Notes: generated from the sequence alone by a model not told the origin. Numbered from the stretch's first letter, positions 10,136 through 18,805 are shown. The stretch is DNA of 19,654 nt from Deltaproteobacteria bacterium TMED58 (GCA_002167555.2 NHDL02000006.1:38850-58503); one strand, 5' to 3'. Translations and numbers: made by a program.

Positions 10136-11383
10136 CTAAACTTTGTCCATATTTTTGATTATTGCATCGCCAAATTCAGAGCATTTAAGTAAATTTGCAC
10201 CCTCTATTTGTCTTTCTAGATCATAAGTAACATCTTTATCTAGAACTGTTTTTTCCATCGCTTTGACAATTAAATTTCCAACTTCTTTCCAACCCATATG
10301 CTCGAACATCATCACTCCAGAAAGTATTACTGATCCAGGATTAACTTTATCTTGACCAGCATACTTTGGTGCAGTTCCATGAGTTGCTTCAAATAAAGCT
10401 ATCTCATCCCCTATATTAGCACCTGGAGCTAAACCTAAACCACCAATTTGTGCAGCACATGCATCTGACATATAATCTCCATTCAAATTTGGAAGGGCTA
10501 ATACATCATATTCATCAGTTCTTGTTAAAATTTGCTGTAGCATATTATCAGCAATTCTATCATTTATAACTATTTTTCCTTCAGGAGCTTTACCATTATA
10601 TTTATCCCAAAGCTCATCTTCAGATATAGTTTGCTCAGGGAATTCTTCTTTGGCTAACTCATATCCCCAATCTTTAAAAGCCCCTTCAGTAAATTTCATA
10701 ATATTACCTTTATGAACCAATGTTACACTCTTACGATTATTATCTATTGCATATTGTATTGCTTTTCTTACCAATCTTTTCGTTCCAAATGCAGATATAG
10801 GTTTAATACCAACACCTGAAAGATCTCTAACATTGGCACCCAATGAATCCTGTAAATATTTTATCAATTGATTTGCTTCATCAGTTCCACTTTCATACTC
10901 GACACCAGAATATACATCTTCAGTATTTTCTCTAAATAATACTACGTCCATCTTTTCAGGACTTTTGACAGGAGAAGGTGTCCCGTTAATCCATCTAACA
11001 GGTCTAACACAGGCGTACAAATCCATGATTTGCCTTAATGCGACGTTTAAGCTTCTAATACCACCTCCAACTGGAGTTGTAAGTGGTCCTTTTATAGAAA
11101 TTAAATATTCACTAATAACATCAGTGGTTTCTTTTGGTAACCACTCTTTGGTAATTTCAAGTGCCTTTTCCCCGGCATAAACTTCGGCCCAAACAATTTT
11201 TTTACTGCCGCCAAAAGTTTTTTCAACTGCTGCGTCAAAAACTCTAACAGAAGCTCTCCACAAATCTGGCCCAATTCCATCACCCTCAATAAATGTAATA
11301 ATCGGGTTGTCAGGAATATTATAAGTCCCATCTTTATTTATAGTTATTTTTGTTCCTTCTGAAGGTATTTTAATATATGACAT
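10136..11383 (-). CDS. icd: Isocitrate dehydrogenase, NADP-dependent
   Basis: Oxidatively decarboxylates isocitrate to 2-oxoglutarate. The 415-residue protein is very like the E. coli enzyme. Substrate residues are visible in [13 protein letters not shown] (S111, N113, R117), R127, R151 in [13 protein letters not shown]158 and K230. The NADP-selecting set is present: K340 and Y341 in [10 protein letters not shown]347, and Y387 and R391 in TYDLER. S111 is the residue phosphorylated by AceK in E. coli; no aceK is in the window. A GGAG site lies shortly before the ATG. The gap to acnA is 61 bp and the gap to mdh is 21 bp. Confidence 0.97.
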   Translation of the reverse strand: MSYIKIPSEGTKITINKDGTYNIPDNPIITFIEGDGIGPDLWRASVRVFDAAVEKTFGGSKKIVWAEVYAGEKALEITKEWLPKETTDVISEYLISIKGPLTTPVGGGIRSLNVALRQIMDLYACVRPVRWINGTPSPVKSPEKMDVVLFRENTEDVYSGVEYESGTDEANQLIKYLQDSLGANVRDLSGVGIKPISAFGTKRLVRKAIQYAIDNNRKSVTLVHKGNIMKFTEGAFKDWGYELAKEEFPEQTISEDELWDKYNGKAPEGKIVINDRIADNMLQQILTRTDEYDVLALPNLNGDYMSDACAAQIGGLGLAPGANIGDEIALFEATHGTAPKYAGQDKVNPGSVILSGVMMFEHMGWKEVGNLIVKAMEKTVLDKDVTYDLERQIEGANLLKCSEFGDAIIKNMDKV

Positions 11384-11414
11384 GTTTCCTCTCCTTGAAT
11401 TGTATCACTAGAAA

Positions 11415-11442
11415 ATATAATAAAAAAAAAGGAAAAATCAAT
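11415..11442 (-). promoter_or_regulatory. Weak candidate promoter between acnA and icd
   Basis: Minus strand TTGATT, a 16-base spacer containing a run of nine T, then TATATT, in the 61 bp gap. The segment is nearly pure A+T apart from the RBS, so the match has little specificity. No hairpin precedes the T-run, so it does not look like an intrinsic terminator either. Confidence 0.22.
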
Positions 11443-11444
11443 TA

Positions 11445-14105
11445 TTAATTTGTTTTCTGCATTTGCCTTAAGACAGTCTGCAAAATACCGCCATTGTAAA
11501 AGTAATCAACTTCTACAATTGAATCTAACCTACAAATTAATTCAACTTGCCTTGTATCACCCATATCATTAGTAATATTGAGGATAATATTAGATAAAGG
11601 TCTAAGTCCGCTAGATATCCCAGAAACTGAAAACTCTTCATTGCCAGTAATTTTATGAGATTCAGCGCTTTCATTTTCTTTAAATTGTAAAGGTAATACT
11701 CCCATTCCAACTAAATTACTTCTATGTATCCTTTCGAAACTTTCTGCAATAACTGCTTTAACTCCTAGCAGCATTGAACCCTTAGCAGCCCAATCTCGAG
11801 AGCTACCAGTTCCATATTCTTTACCTGCTATAACAATCAAATCAGTTTTAGATTCTTTGTATTTGATAGCTGCATCATAAATTGACATTGTCTCACCAGT
11901 TGCGAAATATTTTGTGAAGCCGCCCTCTATATCATCCAAGAGCTTATTCTTTATCCTTATGTTGGCGAAGGTGCCTCTCATCATTACTTCGTGATTTCCT
12001 CTTCTCGATCCATAGCTATTAAAGTCTTTAATTTTAACTCCACTATCAACTAAATACTTTCCTGCTGGTGTTTCTTCAGTGAATGAACCAGCTGGAGATA
12101 TATGATCAGTAGTTATAGAATCCCCTAAATAGGCTAAAACTTTGGCATTTTGAATATCACCAATCTGAGGTAATTCACTAGTAAAATCATCAAAAAAACA
12201 TGGTTTTTGAATGTATGTTGATTTTTCACTCCATTCATAAATTAAACCATCTGGTATTGAAATCGACTCCCAACTTTTATCTCCAACAAAGATGTCACTG
12301 TACCTATTTATAAATGTATCTGGAAGTATAGACTTGTTAACAGTATCTTTTATTTCCTGATTAGTTGGCCAAATATCTTTCAAAAAAATATCTTTACCAT
12401 CTTTGGATTTACCAATTTCTTCTCTATAAAAATCTATATCGACTGTACCTGCTAATGCATATGCAACTACTAAAGGAGGGGACCCAAGATAAGACAATCG
12501 AATTAAAGGATGCACTCTTCCTTCGAAATTTCTGTTTCCACTGGAAACAGCTGCCACATGAAGCTCCTTATCAGTAACAACGTTTGCAACCTCATCGGGA
12601 AGTGGGCCGCTATTACCTATACAAGTTGTACATCCAAATCCAACAGTTTTAAAACCAATATCTGAAAGACTTTCCAATAATCCAGCATTCTCTAAATAGT
12701 CTACAACTACTTTTGAACCCGGAGCTAAGCTAGTTTTAACAAATGAAGGTACTTTTAACCCTAAATCATGCGCTTTTTTTGCAACAAGCCCAGCTGTGAC
12801 CATTACATAAGGATTTGATGTATTTGTGCAACTAGTAATTGCAGCAAGAACAACAGAACCATTTTTTAAAGATTCGTTAGTATTTTCAACTTCAAATTCT
12901 TCATCATTTTTAATTTTTCTTGATTTTAATTCTGAATGGAGAGATTCTTTCATGTCAGCTAATAATATCCTATCTTGAGGTCTTTTTGGACCTGCTAACG
13001 CGGGTTGAACTGTTTCAAGGTTTAAATACAATGACTTATAGTAATTAGGATCCTTACTTGTAGAATCTCTAAAACTGTTTTGATTTATATAATATTCTTT
13101 AGCTAATTCAATTTCTTCGGATGTTCTTCCAGTTAATTTAAAATAATTTAATGCTTCTTGATCAACAGGGAAAAAACCCATCGTAGCTCCATATTCAGGT
13201 GCCATATTAGCTATCGTAGCCCTATCAGGAAGAGGAAGATTATCGAGTCCAGGGCCATAAAATTCGACAAACTTTCCAACTACTCCTTCGGCTCTGAGCA
13301 TTTCTGTAATGTTTAATACTAAATCTGTTGCTGTAACTCCCTCACATAAATTTCCTTCTAACTTAAAACCAATTACATCAGGAATCAAAAAATATAATGG
13401 TTGACCTAGCATTGCAGCCTCTGCTTCAATTCCTCCAACTCCCCAACCTAAAACACTTATTCCATTAATCATTGTTGTATGAGAGTCAGTTCCAACTAAT
13501 GTATCTGGTATACAGACCTCATTCCCATTATGGTTTACTTTCTGGACCAACTTTGCCAAATACTCTAGATTAACTTGGTGGACTATTCCATTCCCAGGAG
13601 GTACTGCCCTAAAATTTTTAAATGCAGTTTGAGCCCATCGTAAAAAAGAATATCTCTCCTGATTCCTTTCAAATTCCAGTTTGGTATTCAACAAAAGAGC
13701 ATTCTTTTCTCTAAAGTGGTCAACTTGAACTGAATGATCGATAACTAAGTCTACCGGAACAAGAGGGTTAATAGTGTCAGTATTTCCTCCCATTTTGTTA
13801 ACCACATCTCTCATTGCTGCAAGATCTGCAACACATGGAACTCCTGTAAAATCTTGCAATACAACTCTTGCTGGCCTGAAAGGGATTTCAAACTTATCTT
13901 TTTTATTAAAAATAAATTTCTTAATCAGTTCTTCACTAACAATTCTATCATCATAATTCCTTATTAAATTCTCAAGTAGAATTCTTAGCGAATAAGGCAT
14001 TAACTCTAAATCAAATCCGTATTCATCTGCTACTTTAGGTAAAGAATAATAACTAAATTCGCTATTATCAGTTTTACCTTGTTCTAAGAAAATATCATTC
14101 ATCAT
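11445..14105 (-). CDS. acnA: Aconitate hydratase A (AcnA/IRP1 type)
   Basis: Converts citrate to isocitrate with a [4Fe-4S] cluster. The 886-residue length and domain order are those of the AcnA/IRP1 type. Cluster cysteines are C426 in AITSCTNTSN and C492 and C495 in GFGCTTCIGNSG. Active-site segments include GTDSHT (205-210) and GWGVGGIEAEA. The swivel domain carries GDSITTDHISPAG, YGSRRGNHEVMMRG and EYGTGSSRDWAAKG. The start is a double ATG, and either could be used; the upstream Shine-Dalgarno match is poor. It is first in the TCA block, 55 bp after tRNA-Trp, where secE stands in many genomes. Known family members bind RNA when iron-starved, but nothing here tests that. Confidence 0.97.
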   Translation of the reverse strand: MMNDIFLEQGKTDNSEFSYYSLPKVADEYGFDLELMPYSLRILLENLIRNYDDRIVSEELIKKFIFNKKDKFEIPFRPARVVLQDFTGVPCVADLAAMRDVVNKMGGNTDTINPLVPVDLVIDHSVQVDHFREKNALLLNTKLEFERNQERYSFLRWAQTAFKNFRAVPPGNGIVHQVNLEYLAKLVQKVNHNGNEVCIPDTLVGTDSHTTMINGISVLGWGVGGIEAEAAMLGQPLYFLIPDVIGFKLEGNLCEGVTATDLVLNITEMLRAEGVVGKFVEFYGPGLDNLPLPDRATIANMAPEYGATMGFFPVDQEALNYFKLTGRTSEEIELAKEYYINQNSFRDSTSKDPNYYKSLYLNLETVQPALAGPKRPQDRILLADMKESLHSELKSRKIKNDEEFEVENTNESLKNGSVVLAAITSCTNTSNPYVMVTAGLVAKKAHDLGLKVPSFVKTSLAPGSKVVVDYLENAGLLESLSDIGFKTVGFGCTTCIGNSGPLPDEVANVVTDKELHVAAVSSGNRNFEGRVHPLIRLSYLGSPPLVVAYALAGTVDIDFYREEIGKSKDGKDIFLKDIWPTNQEIKDTVNKSILPDTFINRYSDIFVGDKSWESISIPDGLIYEWSEKSTYIQKPCFFDDFTSELPQIGDIQNAKVLAYLGDSITTDHISPAGSFTEETPAGKYLVDSGVKIKDFNSYGSRRGNHEVMMRGTFANIRIKNKLLDDIEGGFTKYFATGETMSIYDAAIKYKESKTDLIVIAGKEYGTGSSRDWAAKGSMLLGVKAVIAESFERIHRSNLVGMGVLPLQFKENESAESHKITGNEEFSVSGISSGLRPLSNIILNITNDMGDTRQVELICRLDSIVEVDYFYNGGILQTVLRQMQKTN

Positions 14106-14128
14106 TACACACGCTCATATTCAAAAAT

Positions 14129-14158
14129 ATTTTACCTTAAAAATTCATATTTTTTCAA
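14129..14158 (-). promoter_or_regulatory. Candidate promoter for acnA and the TCA block
   Basis: Minus strand TTGAAA (14153-14158), an 18-base spacer and TAAAAT (14129-14134). It lies in the 55 bp between the 3' end of tRNA-Trp and acnA. The -35 begins two bases after the tRNA discriminator. AT-richness makes the match moderate evidence only. Confidence 0.4.
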
Positions 14159-14160
14159 AA

Positions 14161-14233
14161 CAGGGGTGGAGAGTCTCGAACTCCCGACCTACGGTTTTGG
14201 AGACCGTCGCTCTACCAACTGAGCTACACCCCT
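14161..14233 (-). tRNA. tRNA-Trp (CCA anticodon)
   Basis: Read on the minus strand, acceptor AGGGGTG pairs fully with CACCCCT, the discriminator is G, and the anticodon loop CTCCAAA gives CCA for tryptophan. D-stem GCTC/GAGC and T-loop TTCGAGA are normal. The 3' CCA is not encoded (TTT follows). The first two bases, A1 and G2, are also the last two bases of the rpmG stop codon TAG. Confidence 0.97.
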
Positions 14234-14393
14234 ATTTAGTCTCTTTATGAATTAAATGTTTATTGCAAAGTTTACAGTACTTCTTTATCTCTAATTTATC
14301 ACGTTGAACTTTTTTATTTTTTCTGATGTGATACCTATTATTACCATTACAACCTGTGCATTCTAATGCAACAACTACTATATTATCGCCCAT
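14232..14393 (-). CDS. rpmG: Ribosomal protein L33, zinc-binding form
   Basis: A 53-residue small basic protein of the large ribosomal subunit, beginning MGDNIVVVALECTGC and ending KHLIHKETK. The family pattern is clear: ALECTGCNGNNRYHIRKNK, then KLEIKKYCKLCNKH. Four cysteines, C12, C15, C40 and C43, form the zinc ribbon of the C-plus type. A GAGG site lies 9 bases before the ATG. The gene sits between tRNA-Thr(GGU) and tRNA-Trp, as rpmG often does in tuf-rpmG-tRNA-Trp-secE clusters, but tuf is missing. Its TAG stop overlaps the first two bases of tRNA-Trp, so maturation of the tRNA by RNase P would cut the mRNA inside the stop codon. Confidence 0.93.
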   Translation of the reverse strand: MGDNIVVVALECTGCNGNNRYHIRKNKKVQRDKLEIKKYCKLCNKHLIHKETK

Positions 14394-14449
14394 AATTAAC
14401 TTCCTCTACTAATAATATTAAAATCATACAACTAAATAAACTAATTGAA

Positions 14450-14521
<72 letters not shown>

Positions 14522-14525
14522 AAAA

Positions 14526-14599
14526 AGCGGGAAACGGGACTCGAACCCGCGACCCTCTGCTTGGAAGGCAGATGCTCTAGCCAACTGAGCTACTCCCGC
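14526..14599 (-). tRNA. tRNA-Gly (UCC anticodon)
   Basis: Minus strand cloverleaf: acceptor GCGGGAG pairs with TTCCCGC (G-U pair at the base), discriminator T, and anticodon loop CTTCCAA giving UCC for glycine. CCA is not encoded. It lies 8 bases after tRNA-Tyr and 4 bases before tRNA-Thr(GGU). Confidence 0.96.
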
Positions 14600-14607
14600 A
14601 TGCTTTC

Positions 14608-14690
14608 TGGGGATAGATGGATTCGAACCACCGTACGCTTGCGCGGTCAGATTTACAGTCTGATGCATTTGTCCACTCTGCCATATCCCC
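14608..14690 (-). tRNA. tRNA-Tyr (GUA anticodon)
   Basis: Minus strand: acceptor GGGGATA pairs with TATCCCC, discriminator A, anticodon loop CTGTAAA giving GUA for tyrosine. The variable arm is long (class II), with CGC/GCG pairing, and total length is 83 bases, as expected for bacterial tRNA-Tyr. CCA is not encoded. Confidence 0.96.
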
Positions 14691-14696
14691 ATGACT

Positions 14697-14768
14697 AGCT
14701 GGAGAAGGGATTTGAACCCCCGACCGGCTGATTACAAATCAGCTGCTCTACCCCTGAGCTACTCCAGC
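14697..14768 (-). tRNA. tRNA-Thr (UGU anticodon)
   Basis: Minus strand cloverleaf: acceptor GCTGGAG pairs with CTCCAGC except at the third position from the loop-end where pairing remains standard; discriminator T; anticodon loop TTTGTAA giving UGU for threonine. CCA is not encoded. It is first in the tRNA cluster, with 6 bases to tRNA-Tyr, and follows a strong promoter. Confidence 0.96.
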
Positions 14769-14785
14769 ATAAAATATAAAGCCCT

Positions 14786-14814
14786 ATATTAACATGATAG
14801 ATTATTTGTTTCAA
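14786..14814 (-). promoter_or_regulatory. Strong promoter for the tRNA-rpmG cluster
   Basis: Minus strand TTGAAA (14809-14814), exactly 17 bases, then TAATAT (14786-14791), all between the fabZ stop and tRNA-Thr(UGU). The -10 box is followed at once by AGGGC, a G/C-rich discriminator in an otherwise A/T-rich gap. Such discriminators are known at stable-RNA promoters that ppGpp shuts down during starvation; control here is inferred. Confidence 0.7.
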
Positions 14815-14828
14815 TTTAATTAAATAAG

Positions 14829-15266
14829 CTACTTGGACATTGTAGTTGCAGTTATATCAGCTTGTACCACAAGCTTTTTATTGTTATATGCCTTAGCAGT
14901 TAATTTGAAAATATTAAGCTTTCTTTTGAGCAACAAAGTTTCAATCACTAGTGTGTCTCCTGGAAGAGTCGGAGATTTGAATTTAACATTATCAATTCCA
15001 ACTAAAGCTGGGCTTAGGCCAAAAAGGGTTTCTTCATAAGATTTATAAATTAGAATACCCCCAACTTGCGCCATTGCTTCAATGATTATAACTCCAGGTA
15101 CAACTGGGTTATCGGGGAAGTGGCCTTTAAAAAAATAAGCATCATCATGAAATGTCACATTAGCTTGTATGGATTTTCCTAAATCAAACGCTGTAACTTC
15201 ATCAACAAATAAAAAAGGTTCTCTGTGTGGAATATACCTCTTGATATCATCCTTATCTAATTGCAC
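14829..15266 (-). CDS. fabZ: 3-hydroxyacyl-ACP dehydratase FabZ
   Basis: Dehydrates 3-hydroxyacyl-ACP in type II fatty acid synthesis. The 145-residue hotdog-fold protein has the conserved PHREPFLFVDEV near the N-terminus. Catalytic H49 is in GHFPDNPVVPGV and E63 is in IIEAMAQVGG; the central hotdog helix follows. The start codon is GTG; TAAGGA lies a few bases upstream, overlapping the skp stop region. It lies 5 bp after skp. In many diderms lpxD separates skp and fabZ and lpxA follows; both are absent here, and a tRNA cluster follows instead. The FabA isomerase alternative is unlikely, because length and motifs fit FabZ. Confidence 0.95.
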   Translation of the reverse strand: MQLDKDDIKRYIPHREPFLFVDEVTAFDLGKSIQANVTFHDDAYFFKGHFPDNPVVPGVIIIEAMAQVGGILIYKSYEETLFGLSPALVGIDNVKFKSPTLPGDTLVIETLLLKRKLNIFKLTAKAYNNKKLVVQADITATTMSK

Positions 15267-15271
15267 AATCC

Positions 15272-15805
15272 TTACCTATTCATTCTATCCAAAACTTTAG
15301 AAGTAATGTCTAATTCCGAACTAACAAACATCAATCCTGGAGCAGATTTAGATAAAACCAAATCAAGTCCAAGTTGATCAGCTACAGACTTAACCTCTTT
15401 CATTAAAACACTTAGAATATCTCTCTGAAATTTTCCTTCGGCTATTTTTACTTCTGCTTGAAAATCCTCGCTTTTTCTTTGAAGTTCTTTCATCTTGTAG
15501 CTAAGTTCCTCAGCTTTTTGATCTCTTACTTTTTCATCCAAAACAAGTTTTTGCTCATTAAACTTATCTCTCATATTCCTAACTTGATCTTCTAACTTTG
15601 CAAGAAGCTCTTGTTTCTTTTCAATATTTTTTTTAGCATTTTTTATATAGTCTTTCCCTAATCTTGACTCTGTAAGGACTCTTTGAAAATCAACAACAGC
15701 AACTTTAATAGTATCTTGCTCCACTTTAGTATCAGAGTGTCCGTCCGCATAAGAACTAAGAGGAATTAAAATTAAAAGCATTAAAACAATAAAAAATTTA
15801 TTCAT
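15272..15805 (-). CDS. skp: Skp/OmpH-family periplasmic chaperone
   Basis: Skp holds unfolded outer-membrane proteins in the periplasm for delivery to BamA. The 177-residue precursor begins with a signal peptide (MNKFFIVLMLLILIPLSSYA, probable cleavage after SYA). The mature part starts IKVAVVDFQRVLTES, the family's beta-strand entry motif. A long charged helical hairpin follows (about residues 50-130), rich in K, E and Q, which forms the tentacle of the trimer. The C-terminal part LDLVLSKSAPGLMFVSSELDIT returns to the body domain. A GGAG site precedes the ATG. bamA ends 26 bp upstream, the usual bamA-skp pairing. Confidence 0.92.
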   Translation of the reverse strand: MNKFFIVLMLLILIPLSSYADGHSDTKVEQDTIKVAVVDFQRVLTESRLGKDYIKNAKKNIEKKQELLAKLEDQVRNMRDKFNEQKLVLDEKVRDQKAEELSYKMKELQRKSEDFQAEVKIAEGKFQRDILSVLMKEVKSVADQLGLDLVLSKSAPGLMFVSSELDITSKVLDRMNR

Positions 15806-15831
15806 AACATTTCTCCATAATTTAAACTATA

Positions 15832-18153
15832 TTAAAAAAGTGACCCAATGGAAAACTGAACTTCGTATTTGCTCTCCCCTGATTTTCTTTCGCCTAATGG
15901 AAAACCAAAATCAAGTTTTAAAGGACCCATAGGTGAAAGCCATCTAAAGCCAAAACCTACATCTTTTCTCATATCAATTGGATTATAATCTATATTTTTA
16001 CTTTCGTCATATGTATTTCCAGCATCGACAAAAAGTATACCTCTAAGACCTGTTTCTAAAGCTATAGGGAATAAATACTCTAAAGTATTAAAAACGTACT
16101 TGTTTCCACCAATTCTAACAAAATTACCAGTAGAAAGAAGCCTTCTAGGAGATATTCTAGATGCTTTAAAACCCCTAAGGTTGTTAGGTCCACCAAGATA
16201 AAATCTTTCCCCAACAACAATCTTATCCCCTATCTCTCTAAAATCTATAAAAGCTCCTTCAATCTTATAAGATAGAGTATGGTTTCTTTTGATTGAATAA
16301 TATTTAGCAAAATTAGCAGTATATTTTGTATAAAATAAATTTGCACCAAAGATATCATTTGATTCTTCAATATTAAAAGTAGTAGAAATACCTCGACTTG
16401 GATTTATAAAATTATCTCTAGTATCATAAGTGACTCCTAATCCAATTGAGCTTATTTCATCAGTACCCTGAGAAAAGACTTCACTTGCAGCAAGCTTTAA
16501 CTGATCAATAGTAATATTCTCATATCTATAACGGAAATTTAAAAAAGACCAGTCGCTTATTGCTTTACCAAATCTTACTCTTCCACCATATGAGTTCCTA
16601 TCAAAATCTACATACTCATATTCATTATTAAAAAGCCTAAAACCAAAAGTGTAACTAGTGTCTAAGAAATATGGATCACTATAATCTATTGAAAAGTTTT
16701 TACTAAGTCCACCAACGGTAACCGAGGTACTTAATTGCTTTCCATAACCAAACAAATTAGATTCTTGAATTTGTATTCCTAATAATAAATTTTCGGTTGA
16801 GCTATAACCACCTGCTATACTGAAAAAACCTGTAGCTTTTTCTTCTACCTCAACATTTAAGTCCAAATAATTTTTTTTATCTTTTGCGGGCTTCTCGGAC
16901 ACTTCAACTGTTTCAAAAAAACCTCTTCGATTAATCCTAGATTTTGAACTCTTAATTTTAGTTGAAGAATAATCATCATTTTCATTAACTAAAATTTGTC
17001 TTCTGATTACTTTGTCTCTAGTCCTAGTATTGCCTGATATACTTATCAAATTAACTTTATATTTTTCACCTTTTTCAATTACATAATCAACAATAACTTT
17101 ATTACCATCAGTCTTAACAACGTTGGGACTGATGTTTGCAAAAGCATATGATTGATCACCATAAATAGTATTTAATTTTTCAATGTCCTTAGTTAGATTT
17201 CCAGTACTAAAAAAATCATCTTCTTTGAGTGTTAAAGAATCTTTAAGGATATTTTCATCTTCTATTAAATCACCCTTAATAGATATAGATTTAGTCTTAT
17301 ACCTAATACCTTGTTGAACGTTAAAGGTTACATTATAACCATCTTTAATTTTATTATATGTAACTATTGGCTGGCTTGTTTTAACATCTAAATAACCTTT
17401 ATTTAGAAAAAATTGTTTTACATTTTGTTCGTCCATTTCGACCAAGTCAACACTCAACCTTCCTCTTCCCGTTATTGGGGACCAAACCCACTTTATTTTT
17501 GTCTCTATGGACTTTGATAATTCTTTTTTAAATGATTCATCGACACCAACTAAATCAATACCTTTAACATATCCTCGGCTACCTTCATTAATTGTTATGA
17601 CATATTCAATTTTTCCTTCACCAATAGGGAAAATAGAATCGCTAACGACTACATTGTTGAATCCTTTAAAAAAATAAAATTGCTCGATTACTTTTTTGGA
17701 AATTTCTAACTGCTTCCTACTTACTATCTTTCCTACAGTTAAGTTTAATGGTTCAGAAAGATCTTTGACCGATATTTTGTCGTTACCCTTAATTGTAAAT
17801 TTGGCTAAAATTGGATTTTCTTCGAATCTAATTATCAATACGAATTTACTATCAATATTTTCAACTAATGCATCAATTTTATAAAAATAACCAGTTGAAT
17901 ATAGATCTCTAATATTCTTTTTTAGATTATTAGAATTAAAAAGGTCTCCCGATTTAATAGAGAAAATATCTTGAATCTTATCTAATAAGATAATTTTATT
18001 TCCATAAAATTCGACCTTATCTATTTTAATATTTTCATATTTTTCTGTAGAACCAATTTCTGAATTGGAACGGGTACTGACATCGCTTAATGAACTATGA
18101 ATAGATATTAGGCTAGTCAAAAAAATAAATAATATTATATAAACTCTTTTCAT
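15832..18153 (-). CDS. bamA: BamA, outer-membrane protein assembly factor
   Basis: Core Omp85 insertase of the beta-barrel assembly machine in the outer membrane. The 773-residue precursor starts with a signal peptide (MKRVYIILFIFLTSLI...). About five POTRA repeats fill residues 40 to 420, with segments such as VEFYGNKIILLDKI, FTIKGNDKISVKDL and ISISGNTRTRDKVIRRQI. A 16-strand barrel follows. The L6 loop motif is LRGF (659-662), matching the VRGF family motif with Leu first. The protein ends in a strand whose last residue is Phe, as Bam substrates require. The ATG overlaps the lolD stop as ATGA. Other Bam subunits are not in the window. A TamA assignment is unlikely given five POTRA repeats and the skp neighbour. 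Confidence 0.95.
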   Translation of the reverse strand: MKRVYIILFIFLTSLISIHSSLSDVSTRSNSEIGSTEKYENIKIDKVEFYGNKIILLDKIQDIFSIKSGDLFNSNNLKKNIRDLYSTGYFYKIDALVENIDSKFVLIIRFEENPILAKFTIKGNDKISVKDLSEPLNLTVGKIVSRKQLEISKKVIEQFYFFKGFNNVVVSDSIFPIGEGKIEYVITINEGSRGYVKGIDLVGVDESFKKELSKSIETKIKWVWSPITGRGRLSVDLVEMDEQNVKQFFLNKGYLDVKTSQPIVTYNKIKDGYNVTFNVQQGIRYKTKSISIKGDLIEDENILKDSLTLKEDDFFSTGNLTKDIEKLNTIYGDQSYAFANISPNVVKTDGNKVIVDYVIEKGEKYKVNLISISGNTRTRDKVIRRQILVNENDDYSSTKIKSSKSRINRRGFFETVEVSEKPAKDKKNYLDLNVEVEEKATGFFSIAGGYSSTENLLLGIQIQESNLFGYGKQLSTSVTVGGLSKNFSIDYSDPYFLDTSYTFGFRLFNNEYEYVDFDRNSYGGRVRFGKAISDWSFLNFRYRYENITIDQLKLAASEVFSQGTDEISSIGLGVTYDTRDNFINPSRGISTTFNIEESNDIFGANLFYTKYTANFAKYYSIKRNHTLSYKIEGAFIDFREIGDKIVVGERFYLGGPNNLRGFKASRISPRRLLSTGNFVRIGGNKYVFNTLEYLFPIALETGLRGILFVDAGNTYDESKNIDYNPIDMRKDVGFGFRWLSPMGPLKLDFGFPLGERKSGESKYEVQFSIGSLF

Positions 18154-18803
18154 ATTTCTTTACTCAAATTTCCATTTTCAATTTTTAAAATTGATTTTGT
18201 CTTATTAGAAATTTTATCATCATGAGTTGCGATTATTATAGTTGTTTTATTTTCCTCATTCAAATCAGACATAATGTCTCCTATTTTCAAAGCATTATTA
18301 TTATCAAGATTTGCTGTAGGTTCATCAGCAATTAAGAGCAAAGGACTTAGTATTAGTGCTCTTGCTAAGAGAACCCTTTGCTTCTCACCAGAAGATAGAG
18401 AAGAAATGGAATTATTTTGGATCTTTTTAATATTTAACTGGCTAATTAATTTTTCATAATCTTTCGATCTTTCCTCTTCAAAGATAGTTGCAGGGAGCAT
18501 AATATTTTGCTTTACATTTATATTAGGTAACAACTGAGATAGGGAGGACATTATCCCAATATTTTGTCGAAACTTTATAACTTCATTATTATCAAATTTT
18601 ATCTCATCAATATTTTTACCATTAAAATTATATGATCCTGAAGTTTTATCTATGATAAGTAAAAGTATATTTAATAAAGTTGTTTTTCCAGATCCAGATG
18701 GTCCAATTACAGAAACAAAATCTCCTTTGTATATTTCAAAACATATATTTGTTAAAATCTCTTTATTATTTATTTCTTTATTTAAATTTTTAATTTCAAT
18801 CAT
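18150..18803 (-). CDS. lolD: ABC transporter ATPase, LolD type
   Basis: ATPase of a LolCDE-type complex that extracts outer-membrane lipoproteins from the inner membrane. The 217 residues hold Walker A GPSGSGKTT (34-42), Q-loop glutamine at about Q90, signature LSSGEKQR (136-143), Walker B LLLIADEP (155-162) and H-loop H194. The signature has Ser where LolD usually has Gly (LSGGE), a tolerated change in some ABC proteins. It belongs to the MacB/LolD/FtsE group, and placement next to an FtsX-like permease and before bamA favours LolD. The gap to the permease gene is 2 bp, and the stop overlaps the bamA start. GGAG lies 12 bases before the ATG. Confidence 0.85.
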   Translation of the reverse strand: MIEIKNLNKEINNKEILTNICFEIYKGDFVSVIGPSGSGKTTLLNILLLIIDKTSGSYNFNGKNIDEIKFDNNEVIKFRQNIGIMSSLSQLLPNINVKQNIMLPATIFEEERSKDYEKLISQLNIKKIQNNSISSLSSGEKQRVLLARALILSPLLLIADEPTANLDNNNALKIGDIMSDLNEENKTTIIIATHDDKISNKTKSILKIENGNLSKEI

Positions 18804-18805
18804 TT

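Noticed and set aside
11422-11430. Intrinsic terminator after acnA (a run of nine T on the minus strand)
   Set aside because: No G/C-rich hairpin precedes the T-run, and icd starts 61 bp later on the same strand.
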